Of a DNA stretch of 64,000 bases, positions 25,559-34,595 are shown in pieces. Numbering within the stretch: position 1 is the first letter of the stretch; every line of letters begins with the position of its first letter. Under the pieces are notes generated by a model. It was not told where the DNA came from. It searched no databases and saw only the letters and a program-made list of their open reading frames with translations. The stretch covers positions 44,110-108,109 of the forward strand of contig NZ_JAHXRQ010000018.1 in the NCBI RefSeq assembly GCF_019392335.1, read 5' to 3'. Made by a program: the position numbers and the translations under genes. The stretch is from Mameliella sp. CS4 (GTDB lineage Bacteria; Pseudomonadota; Alphaproteobacteria; Rhodobacterales; Rhodobacteraceae).

Positions 25559-26799
25559 ACGGGAAACGCATTCTTCTGATGATCGGTGGCGGGATCGCGG
25601 CTTACAAATGCCTCGACCTCATCCGGCGCTTGCGCGAACGGGGCGCGGCGGTGACGCCGGTCATGACCCGCGCGGCAGAACAGTTCGTCACACCGCTGTC
25701 GGTGTCGGCGCTTGCCGGGGAAGAGGTGCACCGCGATCTCTTTGACCTGACGAAAGAGGCCGAGATGGGCCATATCCAGCTGAGCCGCGTGGCGGACCTG
25801 TTGCTGGTGGCGCCCGCCACCGCCGACCTGATGGCCAAGATGGCGGGCGGGCATGCGGATGACCTGGCCACGACCCTTTTGATGGCGACCGATACGCCGG
25901 TGATGATCGCGCCCGCGATGAACGTGCGGATGTGGGAACACCCGGCGACGCAGCGCAACCTTGAGGTGTTGCGCGGTGACGGTATGCGGGTGGTCGGCCC
26001 CAATGCGGGCGACATGGCCTGTGGCGAACATGGGCCGGGCCGGATGGCCGAACCGATGGAAATCGTCGCCGCGGTCGAGGAATTTCTGTCCAATGGCCCG
26101 CTGGCCGGACGGCGCGTGCTGGTCACCTCCGGCCCCACCCATGAACCCATCGACCCGGTGCGCTATATCGCCAATCGGTCGTCAGGGGCGCAGGGGACGG
26201 CGATTGCCGAGGCCCTGCGCGACATGGGCGCCGAAGTGGTCTTTGTCACCGGCCCGGCCGAGGCGCCGCGCCCGGCGGGTGTGCAGATCATCGAGGTCGA
26301 GAGCGCGCGCGAGATGCGCGAGGCGGTCATGGGTGCCCTGCCGGTCGAAGCCGGGGTTTTTGCGGCGGCGGTGGCGGACTGGCGCGTGCTCAGCGCCTCG
26401 GATGCGAAGATCAAGAAAGAGGGCGGCAAGCTGCCGGTGCTGGAGTTCACCGAAAACCCCGACATCCTCGCCGAGGTCTCGAAGCTGGCAGAGGGGCGGC
26501 CTCGGCTGGTGGTGGGCTTTGCCGCCGAGACCAATGACGTGGTGGACCACGCTACGGCGAAACGCGCCCGCAAGGGCTGCGACTGGATCGTGGCCAATGA
26601 CGTCTCGCCCGCGACCGGGATCATGGGCGGGGCGGAGAACGCGGTTGTCCTGATCTCTGACAGCGGCGCCGAGACATGGCCGCGTGCGTCCAAGCGTGAG
26701 GTGGGGGCGCGGCTGGCGGCGCGGATCGCCGAGGCGCTGGGGGCTGCGGTGCGCGCGCCGGGCCCTTGGGACGGAACCCGTGGCACGGGCGGAGTTTGA
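25552..26799 (+). CDS. coaBC: Bifunctional phosphopantothenoylcysteine decarboxylase / phosphopantothenate-cysteine ligase
   Basis: CoaBC carries out two consecutive steps of coenzyme A synthesis. The 415-residue protein has the FMN-binding CoaC half: GGGIAAYKCLDL, VTPVMTRAAEQFVTP, PAMNVRMW (substrate loop) and the Cys-containing ACGEHGPGRM. The CoaB half has TSGPTHEPIDPVRYI, NRSSG, AAAVADWR and a Lys-rich KIKKEGG. Length and order are standard. dut follows after only four bases. Confidence 0.96.
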   Translation: MLNGKRILLMIGGGIAAYKCLDLIRRLRERGAAVTPVMTRAAEQFVTPLSVSALAGEEVHRDLFDLTKEAEMGHIQLSRVADLLLVAPATADLMAKMAGGHADDLATTLLMATDTPVMIAPAMNVRMWEHPATQRNLEVLRGDGMRVVGPNAGDMACGEHGPGRMAEPMEIVAAVEEFLSNGPLAGRRVLVTSGPTHEPIDPVRYIANRSSGAQGTAIAEALRDMGAEVVFVTGPAEAPRPAGVQIIEVESAREMREAVMGALPVEAGVFAAAVADWRVLSASDAKIKKEGGKLPVLEFTENPDILAEVSKLAEGRPRLVVGFAAETNDVVDHATAKRARKGCDWIVANDVSPATGIMGGAENAVVLISDSGAETWPRASKREVGARLAARIAEALGAAVRAPGPWDGTRGTGGV

Positions 26800-26803
26800 G
26801 TAT

Positions 26804-27274
26804 TTGACGAGAGAAGAAACACAGGTTGCGATTGCCGTCGACTGGGTCGAGGGGGCGGACAGGGCGCTGGGGCTGCCCAGCTATGCCACGCCCGGCGCGG
26901 CAGGGGCGGACCTGCGGGCCAACTTGGTCGACCGGGGCGAGATCGTGCTGGCGCCGGGGGCGCGGGTGTTGGTGCCGACGGGGCTTCGGATTGCCATTCC
27001 CGAGGGCTATGAGGTGCAGGTGCGGCCGCGATCCGGGCTGGCGCTGAAACACGGGATTACCCTGCCCAATGCGCCGGGGACCATCGATAGCGATTATCGC
27101 GGGCCGCTGGGGGTGATCGTGATGAATGCCGGGGATGCGGAGTTCGTGATCGCGCATGGTGACCGGATCGCGCAGATGGTGGTGGCGCCGGTGGTGCGGG
27201 CGGTGTTCCGCGAAGGGCCGCTGGATGACACCGCGCGCGGGGCTGGCGGTTTCGGGTCGACGGGGCGCGGCTGA
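26804..27274 (+). CDS. dut: Deoxyuridine 5'-triphosphate nucleotidohydrolase
   Basis: Dut hydrolyses dUTP to dUMP, protecting DNA from uracil. The 156-residue protein carries all five dUTPase motifs: AGADLRA, PRSGLALKHGI, GTIDSDYRG, GDRIAQMVV and the C-terminal GAGGFGSTGR P-loop-like arm. No ATG fits the N-terminus. TTG at 26804 lies 8 bases after GGCGGAG, which itself straddles the coaBC stop, and gives MTREETQVAIAV, the right family length. The alternative is a GTG at 26780. Overlaps moeB by one base (TGATG). Confidence 0.93.
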   Translation: MTREETQVAIAVDWVEGADRALGLPSYATPGAAGADLRANLVDRGEIVLAPGARVLVPTGLRIAIPEGYEVQVRPRSGLALKHGITLPNAPGTIDSDYRGPLGVIVMNAGDAEFVIAHGDRIAQMVVAPVVRAVFREGPLDDTARGAGGFGSTGRG

Positions 27275-28326
27275 TGCTGTTCGTGCTGATTCTGGCGGGT
27301 GCGATCTGGGGCATCGGGCACCTGATGAAGGTGCCGAAAGTGGCGCGGGGCTACATGCTGGGCCTGCTTTATGTCCTTGTTCTGATGGTGCAGGTGGTGC
27401 TGCCTGCGGGGCATCCGCTGCGCGAGGCGACGGGCGGCAGCGCGGCGCTCTGGCTGATCCTGGGCGGCTTCGTGGTGCTGGGATTCGCCTATGCGCTGGG
27501 CATACGCCGGTTGAAGGCGCGCGCGGTGCAAAAGGAGGCGGCAGAGGCGCCCGCCCCGGATCCGTCGAAGTTCCGCGAGGGCGAGCTGGACCGCTATGCC
27601 CGGCATATCGTTCTGCGTGAGCTGGGCGGTCCGGGCCAGAAGCGGCTGAAAGAGGCGAAGGTGCTGGTGGTCGGCGCGGGGGGGCTTGGCTCTCCGGCGC
27701 TGTTGTACCTTGCGGCGGCGGGTGTGGGCACCATCGGCGTGATCGACGATGACGAGGTCGACAGCGGCAACCTGCAGCGGCAGGTGATCCATACGGATGC
27801 GCGGATCGGCATGGCCAAGGTCTTTTCCGCGCAGGCCGCGATGGAGGCCCTGAACCCCTATATCACGGTGCGCCCCTACAAGCGGCGCCTGGACGACGAG
27901 AGCGCGGCGGCGCTGTTGGACGACTATGACGTGGTGCTGGACGGGACCGACAATTTCGACACGCGTTACCTGGTGAACCGGGCCTGCGTGGCAGCGGGCA
28001 AGCCGCTGATTTCCGGTGCGCTCAGCCAGTGGGAAGGGCAGGTGTCGGTCTTTGATCCCACCCATTCCGGGCCCTGCTACCAGTGCATCTTTCCCGAGGC
28101 CCCGGCGCCGGGGCTGGCGCCCAGCTGTGCGGTGGCCGGGGTCCTGGGGCCCTTGCCGGGGGTCGTGGGCAGCATGATGGCGGTGGAATGCATAAAGCTG
28201 ATCTCTGGCGCGGGGGCCGTGTTGCGGGGCGAGATGCTGATCTACGACGCGCTCTGGAGCGAGACCCGCAAGATCACGCTGAAACGCCGCGAGGACTGCC
28301 CGGTCTGTGGCGGGGCGGCGGGTTGA
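27274..28326 (+). CDS. moeB: MoeB/ThiF-family adenylyltransferase with N-terminal membrane domain
   Basis: The product has 350 residues. Residues 1-~85 form three hydrophobic segments (LFVLILAGAIWGIG; LGLLYVLVLMVQVVL; LWLILGGFVVLGFAYAL). The E1-like domain follows: YARHIVLRELGG, VLVVGAGGLGSP (ATP loop), DDDEVDSGNLQRQ, DGTDNFDTRYLVN. Structural zinc is bound by CYQC and CPVC. MoeB adenylates the MoaD C-terminus in molybdopterin synthesis; ThiF does the same for ThiS. The membrane anchor is not part of E. coli MoeB. Last gene of coaBC-dut-moeB. Confidence 0.88.
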   Translation: MLFVLILAGAIWGIGHLMKVPKVARGYMLGLLYVLVLMVQVVLPAGHPLREATGGSAALWLILGGFVVLGFAYALGIRRLKARAVQKEAAEAPAPDPSKFREGELDRYARHIVLRELGGPGQKRLKEAKVLVVGAGGLGSPALLYLAAAGVGTIGVIDDDEVDSGNLQRQVIHTDARIGMAKVFSAQAAMEALNPYITVRPYKRRLDDESAAALLDDYDVVLDGTDNFDTRYLVNRACVAAGKPLISGALSQWEGQVSVFDPTHSGPCYQCIFPEAPAPGLAPSCAVAGVLGPLPGVVGSMMAVECIKLISGAGAVLRGEMLIYDALWSETRKITLKRREDCPVCGGAAG

Positions 28327-28346
28327 ACCCCGCCCTACGCGGATTG
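28317..28346. repeat. Short palindromic repeat carrying the moeB stop codon (copy A)
   Basis: GGCGGGTTGAACCCCGCC followed by CTACGCGGATT is nearly identical to 51223-51250. The inner palindrome GGCGGGGTT/AACCCCGCC contains the TGA stop of moeB. The second copy does the same for thiQ. Confidence 0.5.
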
Positions 28347-28437
28347 CGTGGCCGTCACGTCCAGAGAAACCGTTGTTGTGATTGAAGCGGGCGGCGCGGG
28401 CGCCTAGCTTTGCCGCAACGAGACAGGAGAAAGCCTC

Positions 28438-30459
28438 ATGACCAACCCCTTGCTTGCCGACTGGGACACACCCTTTGGCATCGCGCCCTTCGCGGAGATC
28501 TCGGACGAGGATTTTGCCCCGGCGCTGGAGGAGGCGCTGGCCGCGCACCTGGCCGAGATCGAGGCGATTGCCGATACCCCGGAGGCGCCGACATTCGACA
28601 ACACCATCCTGGCGATGGAAGGATCGGGCGCGGCGCTGGACAGGGTGCTGGGCACCTTTTTCAACCTTGCCGGGGCGGACAGCAACGACAAGCGGCAGGA
28701 ATTGCAGCGCGATTTCAGCCCGAAACTCTCGGCGCATTCCTCTGCGATCTACTCCAACGACAAGCTCTTTGCCCGCATCCAGGAGTTGTGGGACCAGCGC
28801 GAGGCGCTGGACCTGACCGAGGAAGAGGCGCGGGTGTTGTACCTGACGCATCGTGATTTTGTCCGCGCGGGCGCGGCGCTGGAAGGCGATGCGGCGGACC
28901 GGATGAAAGAGGTCAAGTCGCGGCTGGCGGTTCTGGGGACGCAGTTCACCCAGAACCTGCTGAAGGACGAATCCGCCTGGTCGATGGACCTGGCCGAAGA
29001 GGATCTTGAGGGCCTGCCGGAATTCGTGGTGGATTCGGCCCGCTCTGCCGGTGAGGCGGCGGGATCGGGTGGCCCGGTCCTGACGCTGTCGCGGTCGCTG
29101 ATCGTGCCCTTCCTGCAATTCTCTCCGCGCCGGGCCCTGCGCGAAAAGGCCTGGCGGGCCTGGGTGATGCGGGGGGAAAACGGCGGTGAGACCGACAACC
29201 GGGGTATCGCGGGTGAGGTGCTGAAACTGCGCGAGGAGCGGGCCAAGCTGCTGGGATATGCGGATTTCGCGGGTTTCAAGCTGGAGACCGAGATGGCGGG
29301 CACGCCCGACAAGGTGCGCGAATTGCTGATGGCGGTCTGGGAGCCGGCCAAGACGGCGGCGCTGAAGGACGCCGCCGAGATGGAACAGATGCTGCACGCC
29401 GATGGTATCCCGGGACCGCTGGAACCCTGGGACTGGCGCTATTACGCGGAGAAGCGGCGCAAGGCGCAGCACGATCTCGACGAGGCCGAGCTGAAACCCT
29501 ACCTGCAGCTTGACCGGATGATCGAGGCGGCCTTTGCCTGCGCCAACCGCCTGTTCGGGCTGGAGTTCGCGCCGCTGGACGTGCCGATGTACCATCCCGA
29601 TTGCCGCGCCTTCGAGGTGACGCGCGACGGCAAACACGTCGCGGTGTTCATCGGGGATTACTTCGCGCGGTCCTCGAAACGCTCCGGCGCCTGGTGTTCG
29701 GCCTTCCGGATGCAGGCCAAGCGGCCCGAGGAAAAGACGCCGATCGTGGTCAACGTCTGCAACTTTGCCAAACCATCGGCTGGCAAGCCCGCGCTCTTGT
29801 CCTATGACGATGCGCGCACGCTGTTCCATGAGTTCGGCCACGCGCTGCACCAGATGCTGTCGGATGTGGAATTCGGATCTGTTGCCGGGACCTCCGTTGC
29901 GCGGGACTTTGTCGAGCTGCCCTCGCAACTGTATGAACATTGGCTGGAAGTGCCGGAGGTGCTTGCCGAATTCGCCACCCATGCCGAGACGGGCGAGCCG
30001 ATGCCCGAGGCGTTGTTGGACAAGGTGTTGAAGGCGGCGAATTTCGACATGGGATTCCAAACTGTGGAATATGTCGCCTCGGCGATGGTGGACCTGGAGT
30101 TCCACTCCGGCGCGGCGCCCGCCGACCCGATGCAGAAACAGGCGGAGGTGCTGGAAAGCATCGGCATGCCGCGCGCCATCGTCATGCGCCACGCGACGCC
30201 GCATTTCGCCCATGTCTTTGCGGGCGACGGCTATTCCTCGGGCTACTACAGCTACATGTGGTCCGAGGTGATGGATGCGGATGCCTTTGAGGCTTTCGAA
30301 GAGGCGGGTGGCGCCTTCGATCCCGAAACCGCGCAAAAGCTGGAACGGTTCATCCTGTCCCGCGGCGGGTCGGTCGAGGCCGAAGACCTGTACATGCAGT
30401 TCCGGGGCCGGATGCCGGGGGTCGAGGCCCTGCTGAAAGGGCGCGGCCTGGCGGCCTGA
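28438..30459 (+). CDS. M3 family oligopeptidase (oligopeptidase A / Dcp type)
   Basis: This 673-residue cytosolic zinc metallopeptidase has HEFGHALH near residue 463 (HExxH zinc site) and a downstream Glu in DFVELPSQLYEHW. The N-terminal helical domain begins PLLADWDTPFGIAPF, typical of the Dcp/OpdA group. These enzymes degrade short peptides, including signal-peptide remnants. AGGAGA before the ATG. A strong terminator follows. No signal peptide. Confidence 0.93.
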   Translation: MTNPLLADWDTPFGIAPFAEISDEDFAPALEEALAAHLAEIEAIADTPEAPTFDNTILAMEGSGAALDRVLGTFFNLAGADSNDKRQELQRDFSPKLSAHSSAIYSNDKLFARIQELWDQREALDLTEEEARVLYLTHRDFVRAGAALEGDAADRMKEVKSRLAVLGTQFTQNLLKDESAWSMDLAEEDLEGLPEFVVDSARSAGEAAGSGGPVLTLSRSLIVPFLQFSPRRALREKAWRAWVMRGENGGETDNRGIAGEVLKLREERAKLLGYADFAGFKLETEMAGTPDKVRELLMAVWEPAKTAALKDAAEMEQMLHADGIPGPLEPWDWRYYAEKRRKAQHDLDEAELKPYLQLDRMIEAAFACANRLFGLEFAPLDVPMYHPDCRAFEVTRDGKHVAVFIGDYFARSSKRSGAWCSAFRMQAKRPEEKTPIVVNVCNFAKPSAGKPALLSYDDARTLFHEFGHALHQMLSDVEFGSVAGTSVARDFVELPSQLYEHWLEVPEVLAEFATHAETGEPMPEALLDKVLKAANFDMGFQTVEYVASAMVDLEFHSGAAPADPMQKQAEVLESIGMPRAIVMRHATPHFAHVFAGDGYSSGYYSYMWSEVMDADAFEAFEEAGGAFDPETAQKLERFILSRGGSVEAEDLYMQFRGRMPGVEALLKGRGLAA

Positions 30460-30465
30460 TCACGA

Positions 30466-30493
30466 CAGGGGCGCCGCAGATCGCGGCGCCCTG
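30466..30493. terminator. Intrinsic terminator after M3 peptidase
   Basis: CAGGGGCGCCGC pairs with GCGGCGCCCTG over AGATC, one bulge in the stem, followed by TTCATTT. It lies between the converging peptidase gene and the small membrane protein gene at 30495. Confidence 0.75.
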
Positions 30494-30494
30494 T

Positions 30495-30677
30495 TCATTT
30501 CTCGGGCGGGTCGGTCAGGAGATTGATCACGGTTGCGCCGAGGATCCAGATGGCCAGCATCAGGAAGGTGGCAAGCCCGTAGGAATAGAGGTTCCCGACA
30601 TAGCCGCCCAGACCGGCGACCAAGCCCAGGGCGCCGTTCACGCCCTGCAATTCCCTGCGTTTCGATCTGAGGTTCAC
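30495..30677 (-). CDS. Small membrane protein, about 60 residues, GTG start
   Basis: The product begins MNLRSKRREL, basic, then a long hydrophobic stretch (GLVAGLGGYVGN; YGLATFLMLAIWILGATVI) and the tail NLLTDPPEK. One or two membrane spans. An upstream in-frame ATG lacks a ribosome site, whereas GGGAGGGGACA lies directly before the GTG. No family recognised. Confidence 0.6.
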   Translation of the reverse strand: MNLRSKRRELQGVNGALGLVAGLGGYVGNLYSYGLATFLMLAIWILGATVINLLTDPPEK

Positions 30678-30753
30678 TGTCCCCTCCCGTCTGCACATGC
30701 GGGCAGGTTAGGCGGGGCAGTGCGCGGCTGTCCTTGATCTGGGTTCGGTCGGG

Positions 30754-31746
30754 TCAAAACGGCAACCGTTCCAGCGTGAACCCCTCGTCCTCGAGCAGTT
30801 TCAGCACGCCTTGCTCACCGGCGAGGTGCGCGGCACCGAAGGCGGCGACGACATAGCCGTCGCTGTCGTCCAGCGCCTCTGTCAGGACCGGGATCCAGGC
30901 GCGGTTGCGGCCCGAGATGAGCGCACCGTCCAGCACCTCGAAGACCTGGGCGTTTTCCTCAGGCGTCAGGGGTGTCAGCCGAGGAGAAAGCACCTCAAGC
31001 ACGATCTGGCTGGCGGCATGGGCCTCGCCGAAATAGGCGGTCAGCATGGTCTCGAAGAGGTTTTCGCCGTCTTCGGGCGCGCTGAGGGCGGAACGGACCA
31101 TCAAAAGCTGCGTGTCCAGTGGCATGTCAGAAAAGGCTGCGAACCCGGTTTCATAGGGTTCCAGCGACTGCGTCGGCACGCCAGCGGCCAAGGCGGCGCG
31201 TTCCAGTCTTGCGTCCAGCCCGTTGGCCTCGGCCAGTTGCGCGGTCATGCAGGGCGGGATCGCCAGCAGGATCGAGACATACCAGGGCCGCATCCGGGCG
31301 GCCATGAAGGGCGGCATCCCGCGCAGGCGCATCGCCTCGGAAAGGCGGTTCCATTCGTCTTCTGGCAAGAGCTCGGGCAGGGTGCTGTCCTGCAGCAGCA
31401 GCATGTCCATCCGGGTCTTGAGCGCGGTTTCCAGCGCCTGTTTCTCGGGCGCGGCCATTTCCAGCAGCAAGAGGTCCGCGCCTTTGATCAGCGGGGTCAG
31501 CCGTTCTGCCGGGGCGTCCATACGGGGGTCGCCCAGGTGAAGGGTCCCGATCAGGTGCAGGGTCTTGTCGCCGCGCGTCGCGCGCCAGTGGTTGCCCTGG
31601 GCGTAGGGCGTCGCGGCAAGCTGGTCGTCGAAGCGCGCCTGCTCGGCATCGGTCAGCGTGCCCATCAGGTCGCGCCCCTGGCAACTGGCGTAAAGGGGGG
31701 CGGTGCAGAGGCTCCAGAGTGTCAGGGCGATCAGGATCAGGCGCAT
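30754..31746 (-). CDS. TraB/GumN family exported protein
   Basis: The product has 330 residues with a signal peptide (MRLILIALTLWSLCTAPLYA). TraB motifs are HLIGTLHLGDPRM, DLLLLEMA and the C-terminal AAFGAAHLAGEQGV (GxxH). The family resembles the Tiki/erythromycin-esterase fold and is thought to be hydrolytic. An upstream in-frame ATG would add a non-signal N-terminus, so 31746 is preferred. Periplasmic location expected. Confidence 0.82.
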   Translation of the reverse strand: MRLILIALTLWSLCTAPLYASCQGRDLMGTLTDAEQARFDDQLAATPYAQGNHWRATRGDKTLHLIGTLHLGDPRMDAPAERLTPLIKGADLLLLEMAAPEKQALETALKTRMDMLLLQDSTLPELLPEDEWNRLSEAMRLRGMPPFMAARMRPWYVSILLAIPPCMTAQLAEANGLDARLERAALAAGVPTQSLEPYETGFAAFSDMPLDTQLLMVRSALSAPEDGENLFETMLTAYFGEAHAASQIVLEVLSPRLTPLTPEENAQVFEVLDGALISGRNRAWIPVLTEALDDSDGYVVAAFGAAHLAGEQGVLKLLEDEGFTLERLPF

Positions 31747-31832
31747 GGGTTCGCTTTCCGGTTGGGGCCCTTTGTGCATAGTCCGGCGGGCAGGTTCTGG
31801 ACAAGGGGAAGCCCTGCGCAGAGACTGCAGGG

Positions 31833-32510
31833 ATGGAGCGGGAGAGCGATTTATATGCGCCGGTCAAGGCCTTGCTGGAAACGCAAGGCTACACGGTCAA
31901 GGGAGAGGTCGGCGCGGCGGACCTTGTCGCCCTGCGCGGCGACGAACCGCCTGTCATCGTCGAACTGAAGCTGCGGATCACCCTGTCGCTCTACCACCAG
32001 GCCTGTGCCCGGCTGTCGGTGTCCGACCATGTCTATATCGCCGTGCCACGCCCCACCGGGCGCAGCGCGCGGCGGGCGCTGAAGGACAACCAGGCCATGT
32101 GCCGACGGCTCGGCCTTGGGTTCATCACCGTGCGCGGTGATGGCACGGTCGAGGTGCAATGCGATCCCGGGCCCTATGTGCCGCGGCGCAACAAGGCCAA
32201 GGCTGCCAAGCTGTTGCGTGCCTTCGAGCGGTTGCGCGGCGATCCCAATGCGGGTGGGGCGACGCGGCACGGGATTGTGACGGGATACCGTCAGGATTCG
32301 CTGGCCTGCGCGGCGCATCTGGCCGAACGGGGGGCCTGTCGCGGGCGCGACGTGGCCAAGGCGACCGGCGTCGCGGCGGCGACGCGGATCATGCGCGACA
32401 ACCACTATGGATGGTTCGAGCGGCAGGGCACAGGTGTCTATGCCCTGACCGAGGCGGGCCGCGAGGGGTTAAAGCACTGGGCCTACAGCTGGGAGGCGCC
32501 CCGGCCCTAG
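31833..32510 (+). CDS. DUF2161 protein with PD-(D/E)XK nuclease-like fold
   Basis: The product has 225 residues. An N-terminal restriction-endonuclease-like core reads YAPVKALLETQGY, GAADLVALRGDEPP and VIVELKL, where D and ExK are the expected catalytic residues. The C-terminal ~75 residues (GRDVAKATGVAAATRIM, GVYALTEAGREGL) look like a winged-helix DNA-binding domain. A sequence-specific nuclease or DNA-binding role fits but is untested. It overlaps the convergent DMT gene by 4 bases. Confidence 0.78.
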   Translation: MERESDLYAPVKALLETQGYTVKGEVGAADLVALRGDEPPVIVELKLRITLSLYHQACARLSVSDHVYIAVPRPTGRSARRALKDNQAMCRRLGLGFITVRGDGTVEVQCDPGPYVPRRNKAKAAKLLRAFERLRGDPNAGGATRHGIVTGYRQDSLACAAHLAERGACRGRDVAKATGVAAATRIMRDNHYGWFERQGTGVYALTEAGREGLKHWAYSWEAPRP

Positions 32511-33430
32511 GCCTGTGCCTTTTCCTTGCGGGCCGCCAGGCGTTCGCGGTGCAGCGTATACAGCCCCGAGGCGACGATGATGCCGCAGCCCAGCAGCGTC
32601 CAGCTGTCGGGCAGATCCGAAAAGACGACGTAGCCGTAAAACGTGCTCCAGATGATCAGCGAGTAATGCATCGGTGCCACGACGACCGCCTGCGCGATGT
32701 CCAGGGCACGGATCACCAGCACCTCGCCCAGGGCTGCGGTGACGGCAAGGCCGATGACGATGAGCCAGATCCGCGCCTCGTCCGGGGTGGTCCAGACAAA
32801 GGGCAGGGCCAGGCTGACCACGCTGATGGCGGTGAGCGAGGTATAGGCGACCGTGGTGATTACCGAATCCGTACCGCTGAGGCTGCGGGACAGCACCTGG
32901 CGCAGCGAAAAGAAACTGGCGGCGGCCACGGCAAAGCCAATGGCGGGATGGAAAACGCCCATCCCCGGGCGGATCACGATCAGCATGCCGACGAACCCGA
33001 TGCCCACGGCGATCCAGCGCCGGATGCCCACGGGTTCGCGCAGAAAGACTGCGCCAAGGACGGTGACGATGAACGGGGCAATGAAGGTGACCGCGACCAC
33101 GTCGGCGAGCGGCACAAAACTGACCGCCAGGACAAAGCAGATGGCCGAGCAGACCGCCGTCAGCCCGCGCGTGATCTGCAGCCCCGGCAGGCGAGAGCGC
33201 AGGATCTGTGGCCCCCGCAGCAGGATCAGGACGACGACGCCAAGCGCCAGTCCGATCTGGCGGAACCAGACCACCTGAACGGCGTGAAAGCTGTCGGTCA
33301 GAAACTTGGCCTGCACATCGCAGGCGGCAAAGCAGAAAAAGCCCGACAGCATGAGGACGATGCCGCGTAGATTGTCGGACCGCGACGGCGGCGGAGCACT
33401 GCGCAGGGGCGCGACGGTGGGCGCGGGCAT
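32507..33430 (-). CDS. DMT (EamA) family transporter
   Basis: The product has 307 residues and about ten membrane helices in two EamA repeats. GLALGVVVLILLRGP ends the first pair, and LTAVCSAICFVLAVSFVPLA is the typical third and fourth helices. The exported or imported metabolite cannot be told from sequence. Confidence 0.85.
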   Translation of the reverse strand: MPAPTVAPLRSAPPPSRSDNLRGIVLMLSGFFCFAACDVQAKFLTDSFHAVQVVWFRQIGLALGVVVLILLRGPQILRSRLPGLQITRGLTAVCSAICFVLAVSFVPLADVVAVTFIAPFIVTVLGAVFLREPVGIRRWIAVGIGFVGMLIVIRPGMGVFHPAIGFAVAAASFFSLRQVLSRSLSGTDSVITTVAYTSLTAISVVSLALPFVWTTPDEARIWLIVIGLAVTAALGEVLVIRALDIAQAVVVAPMHYSLIIWSTFYGYVVFSDLPDSWTLLGCGIIVASGLYTLHRERLAARKEKAQA

Positions 33431-33511
33431 GAGGAAACTCTTGGCTGGGGACTGCGCGGCTTGCGCGTTGGCGCCAACCTAGACCGCTTGCCGGTGACAT
33501 GGAAGGGGGGC

Positions 33512-34441
33512 TCAGAGCGGGACAGAGGAGGCGGTCTCGCGCAGCAGTTCGGCCGAGGCGCGCAGGGCGTCGGCCTCGGCGGATGATAGGTCGGGCACCA
33601 GATCCTCTGTCACGCCCTGCGCGCCCACCACCCGGGGGACCGAACAGGCGACATCCCGCACGCCCATGACCTCGCCCAGGGTCGAGACAGTCAGGACCGC
33701 GCCTTCGTCCTGCGCGATGGCCGAGACGATCCGGGCCAGACCGGCACCGATCCCGTACCAGGTCGCGCCCTTGCCCTCGATGATCGTGTAGGCGGCACGG
33801 CGCACGCCGCTGTCGATCCGGTCGCGGACCTCGGGTGTCAGTGGTGCGCCGACCTGCTCGGCGAATCCCTGCACCGAGACCGATCCGGCGCGGGCGGCGG
33901 ACCAGGCCAGAACCTCGCTGTCGCCATGTTCGCCCAGGACGTAGGCGTGGACCGACCGAGGCGCGATCCCCAGGTGCCGGCCCAGAAGCCAGCGAAAGCG
34001 CGCGGTATCGAGGATCGTGCCGGAGGCGATGACGCGCCCGGGCGGCAGACCCGACAGGGCCTGCGTGATCTGACCCATGATGTCGACCGGGTTGGAGGCC
34101 ACCAGCAGGATCGCATCCGGGCAGACGCGCATCACCTCACCGACCACCGAGCGGAACACGGCGGCATTGCGGCCCAGCAGCTCCAGCCGGGTTTCGCCCG
34201 GTTTCTGCCCGACACCGCAGGCCAGGATCACGATGCCCGCACCGGCAAGGTCGTCATAGTCCCCGGCGTCGATCTGCGTGGCCCCGGCGAAGGGGGCGGC
34301 ATGGGCGATGTCCTCTGCCTCGGCACGGGCGCGGGCCGTGTCGATGTCGACCAGAACGACGCGCGATGCCGCCCCGCGCAGGGTGCAGGCAAAGGCAGCC
34401 GCCGCGCCGACCATGCCGCTGCCGATGATTCCCAGTTTCAT
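33512..34441 (-). CDS. L-lactate dehydrogenase
   Basis: The 309-residue NAD-dependent enzyme starts MKLGIIGSGMVGAAAA, a Rossmann loop. The catalytic region GQKPGETRLELL has Gln at the substrate-selecting position, as in lactate rather than malate dehydrogenase. The loop NPVDI and the active-site GEHGDSEV (catalytic His) follow. Cytosolic tetramer expected. It stands apart from neighbours. Acidic residues replace some usual positions, but all key residues are kept. Confidence 0.88.
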   Translation of the reverse strand: MKLGIIGSGMVGAAAAFACTLRGAASRVVLVDIDTARARAEAEDIAHAAPFAGATQIDAGDYDDLAGAGIVILACGVGQKPGETRLELLGRNAAVFRSVVGEVMRVCPDAILLVASNPVDIMGQITQALSGLPPGRVIASGTILDTARFRWLLGRHLGIAPRSVHAYVLGEHGDSEVLAWSAARAGSVSVQGFAEQVGAPLTPEVRDRIDSGVRRAAYTIIEGKGATWYGIGAGLARIVSAIAQDEGAVLTVSTLGEVMGVRDVACSVPRVVGAQGVTEDLVPDLSSAEADALRASAELLRETASSVPL

Positions 34442-34595
34442 GGCACGATTCCCCCGTATTGATCTGTGGCCAGCCTAGGGATGCGCGCGTCGAAAGGGCA
34501 ATCGCCGCGACGGAAACACTGCGCGGCTGCGTGTCACTGCTGCGTCATGCGGCAGGATGCGGTTAGTCTGCGGGCAGTCATGCAGGAGGCGGAAA

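Noticed and set aside
27094..30336. Open frame of over 1000 codons on the minus strand across dut, moeB and the M3 peptidase
   Set aside because: It runs antisense to three clearly recognisable genes; long antisense frames are common in GC-rich DNA with strong third-position bias, and the peptide is rich in His/Arg/Gln with no motif.
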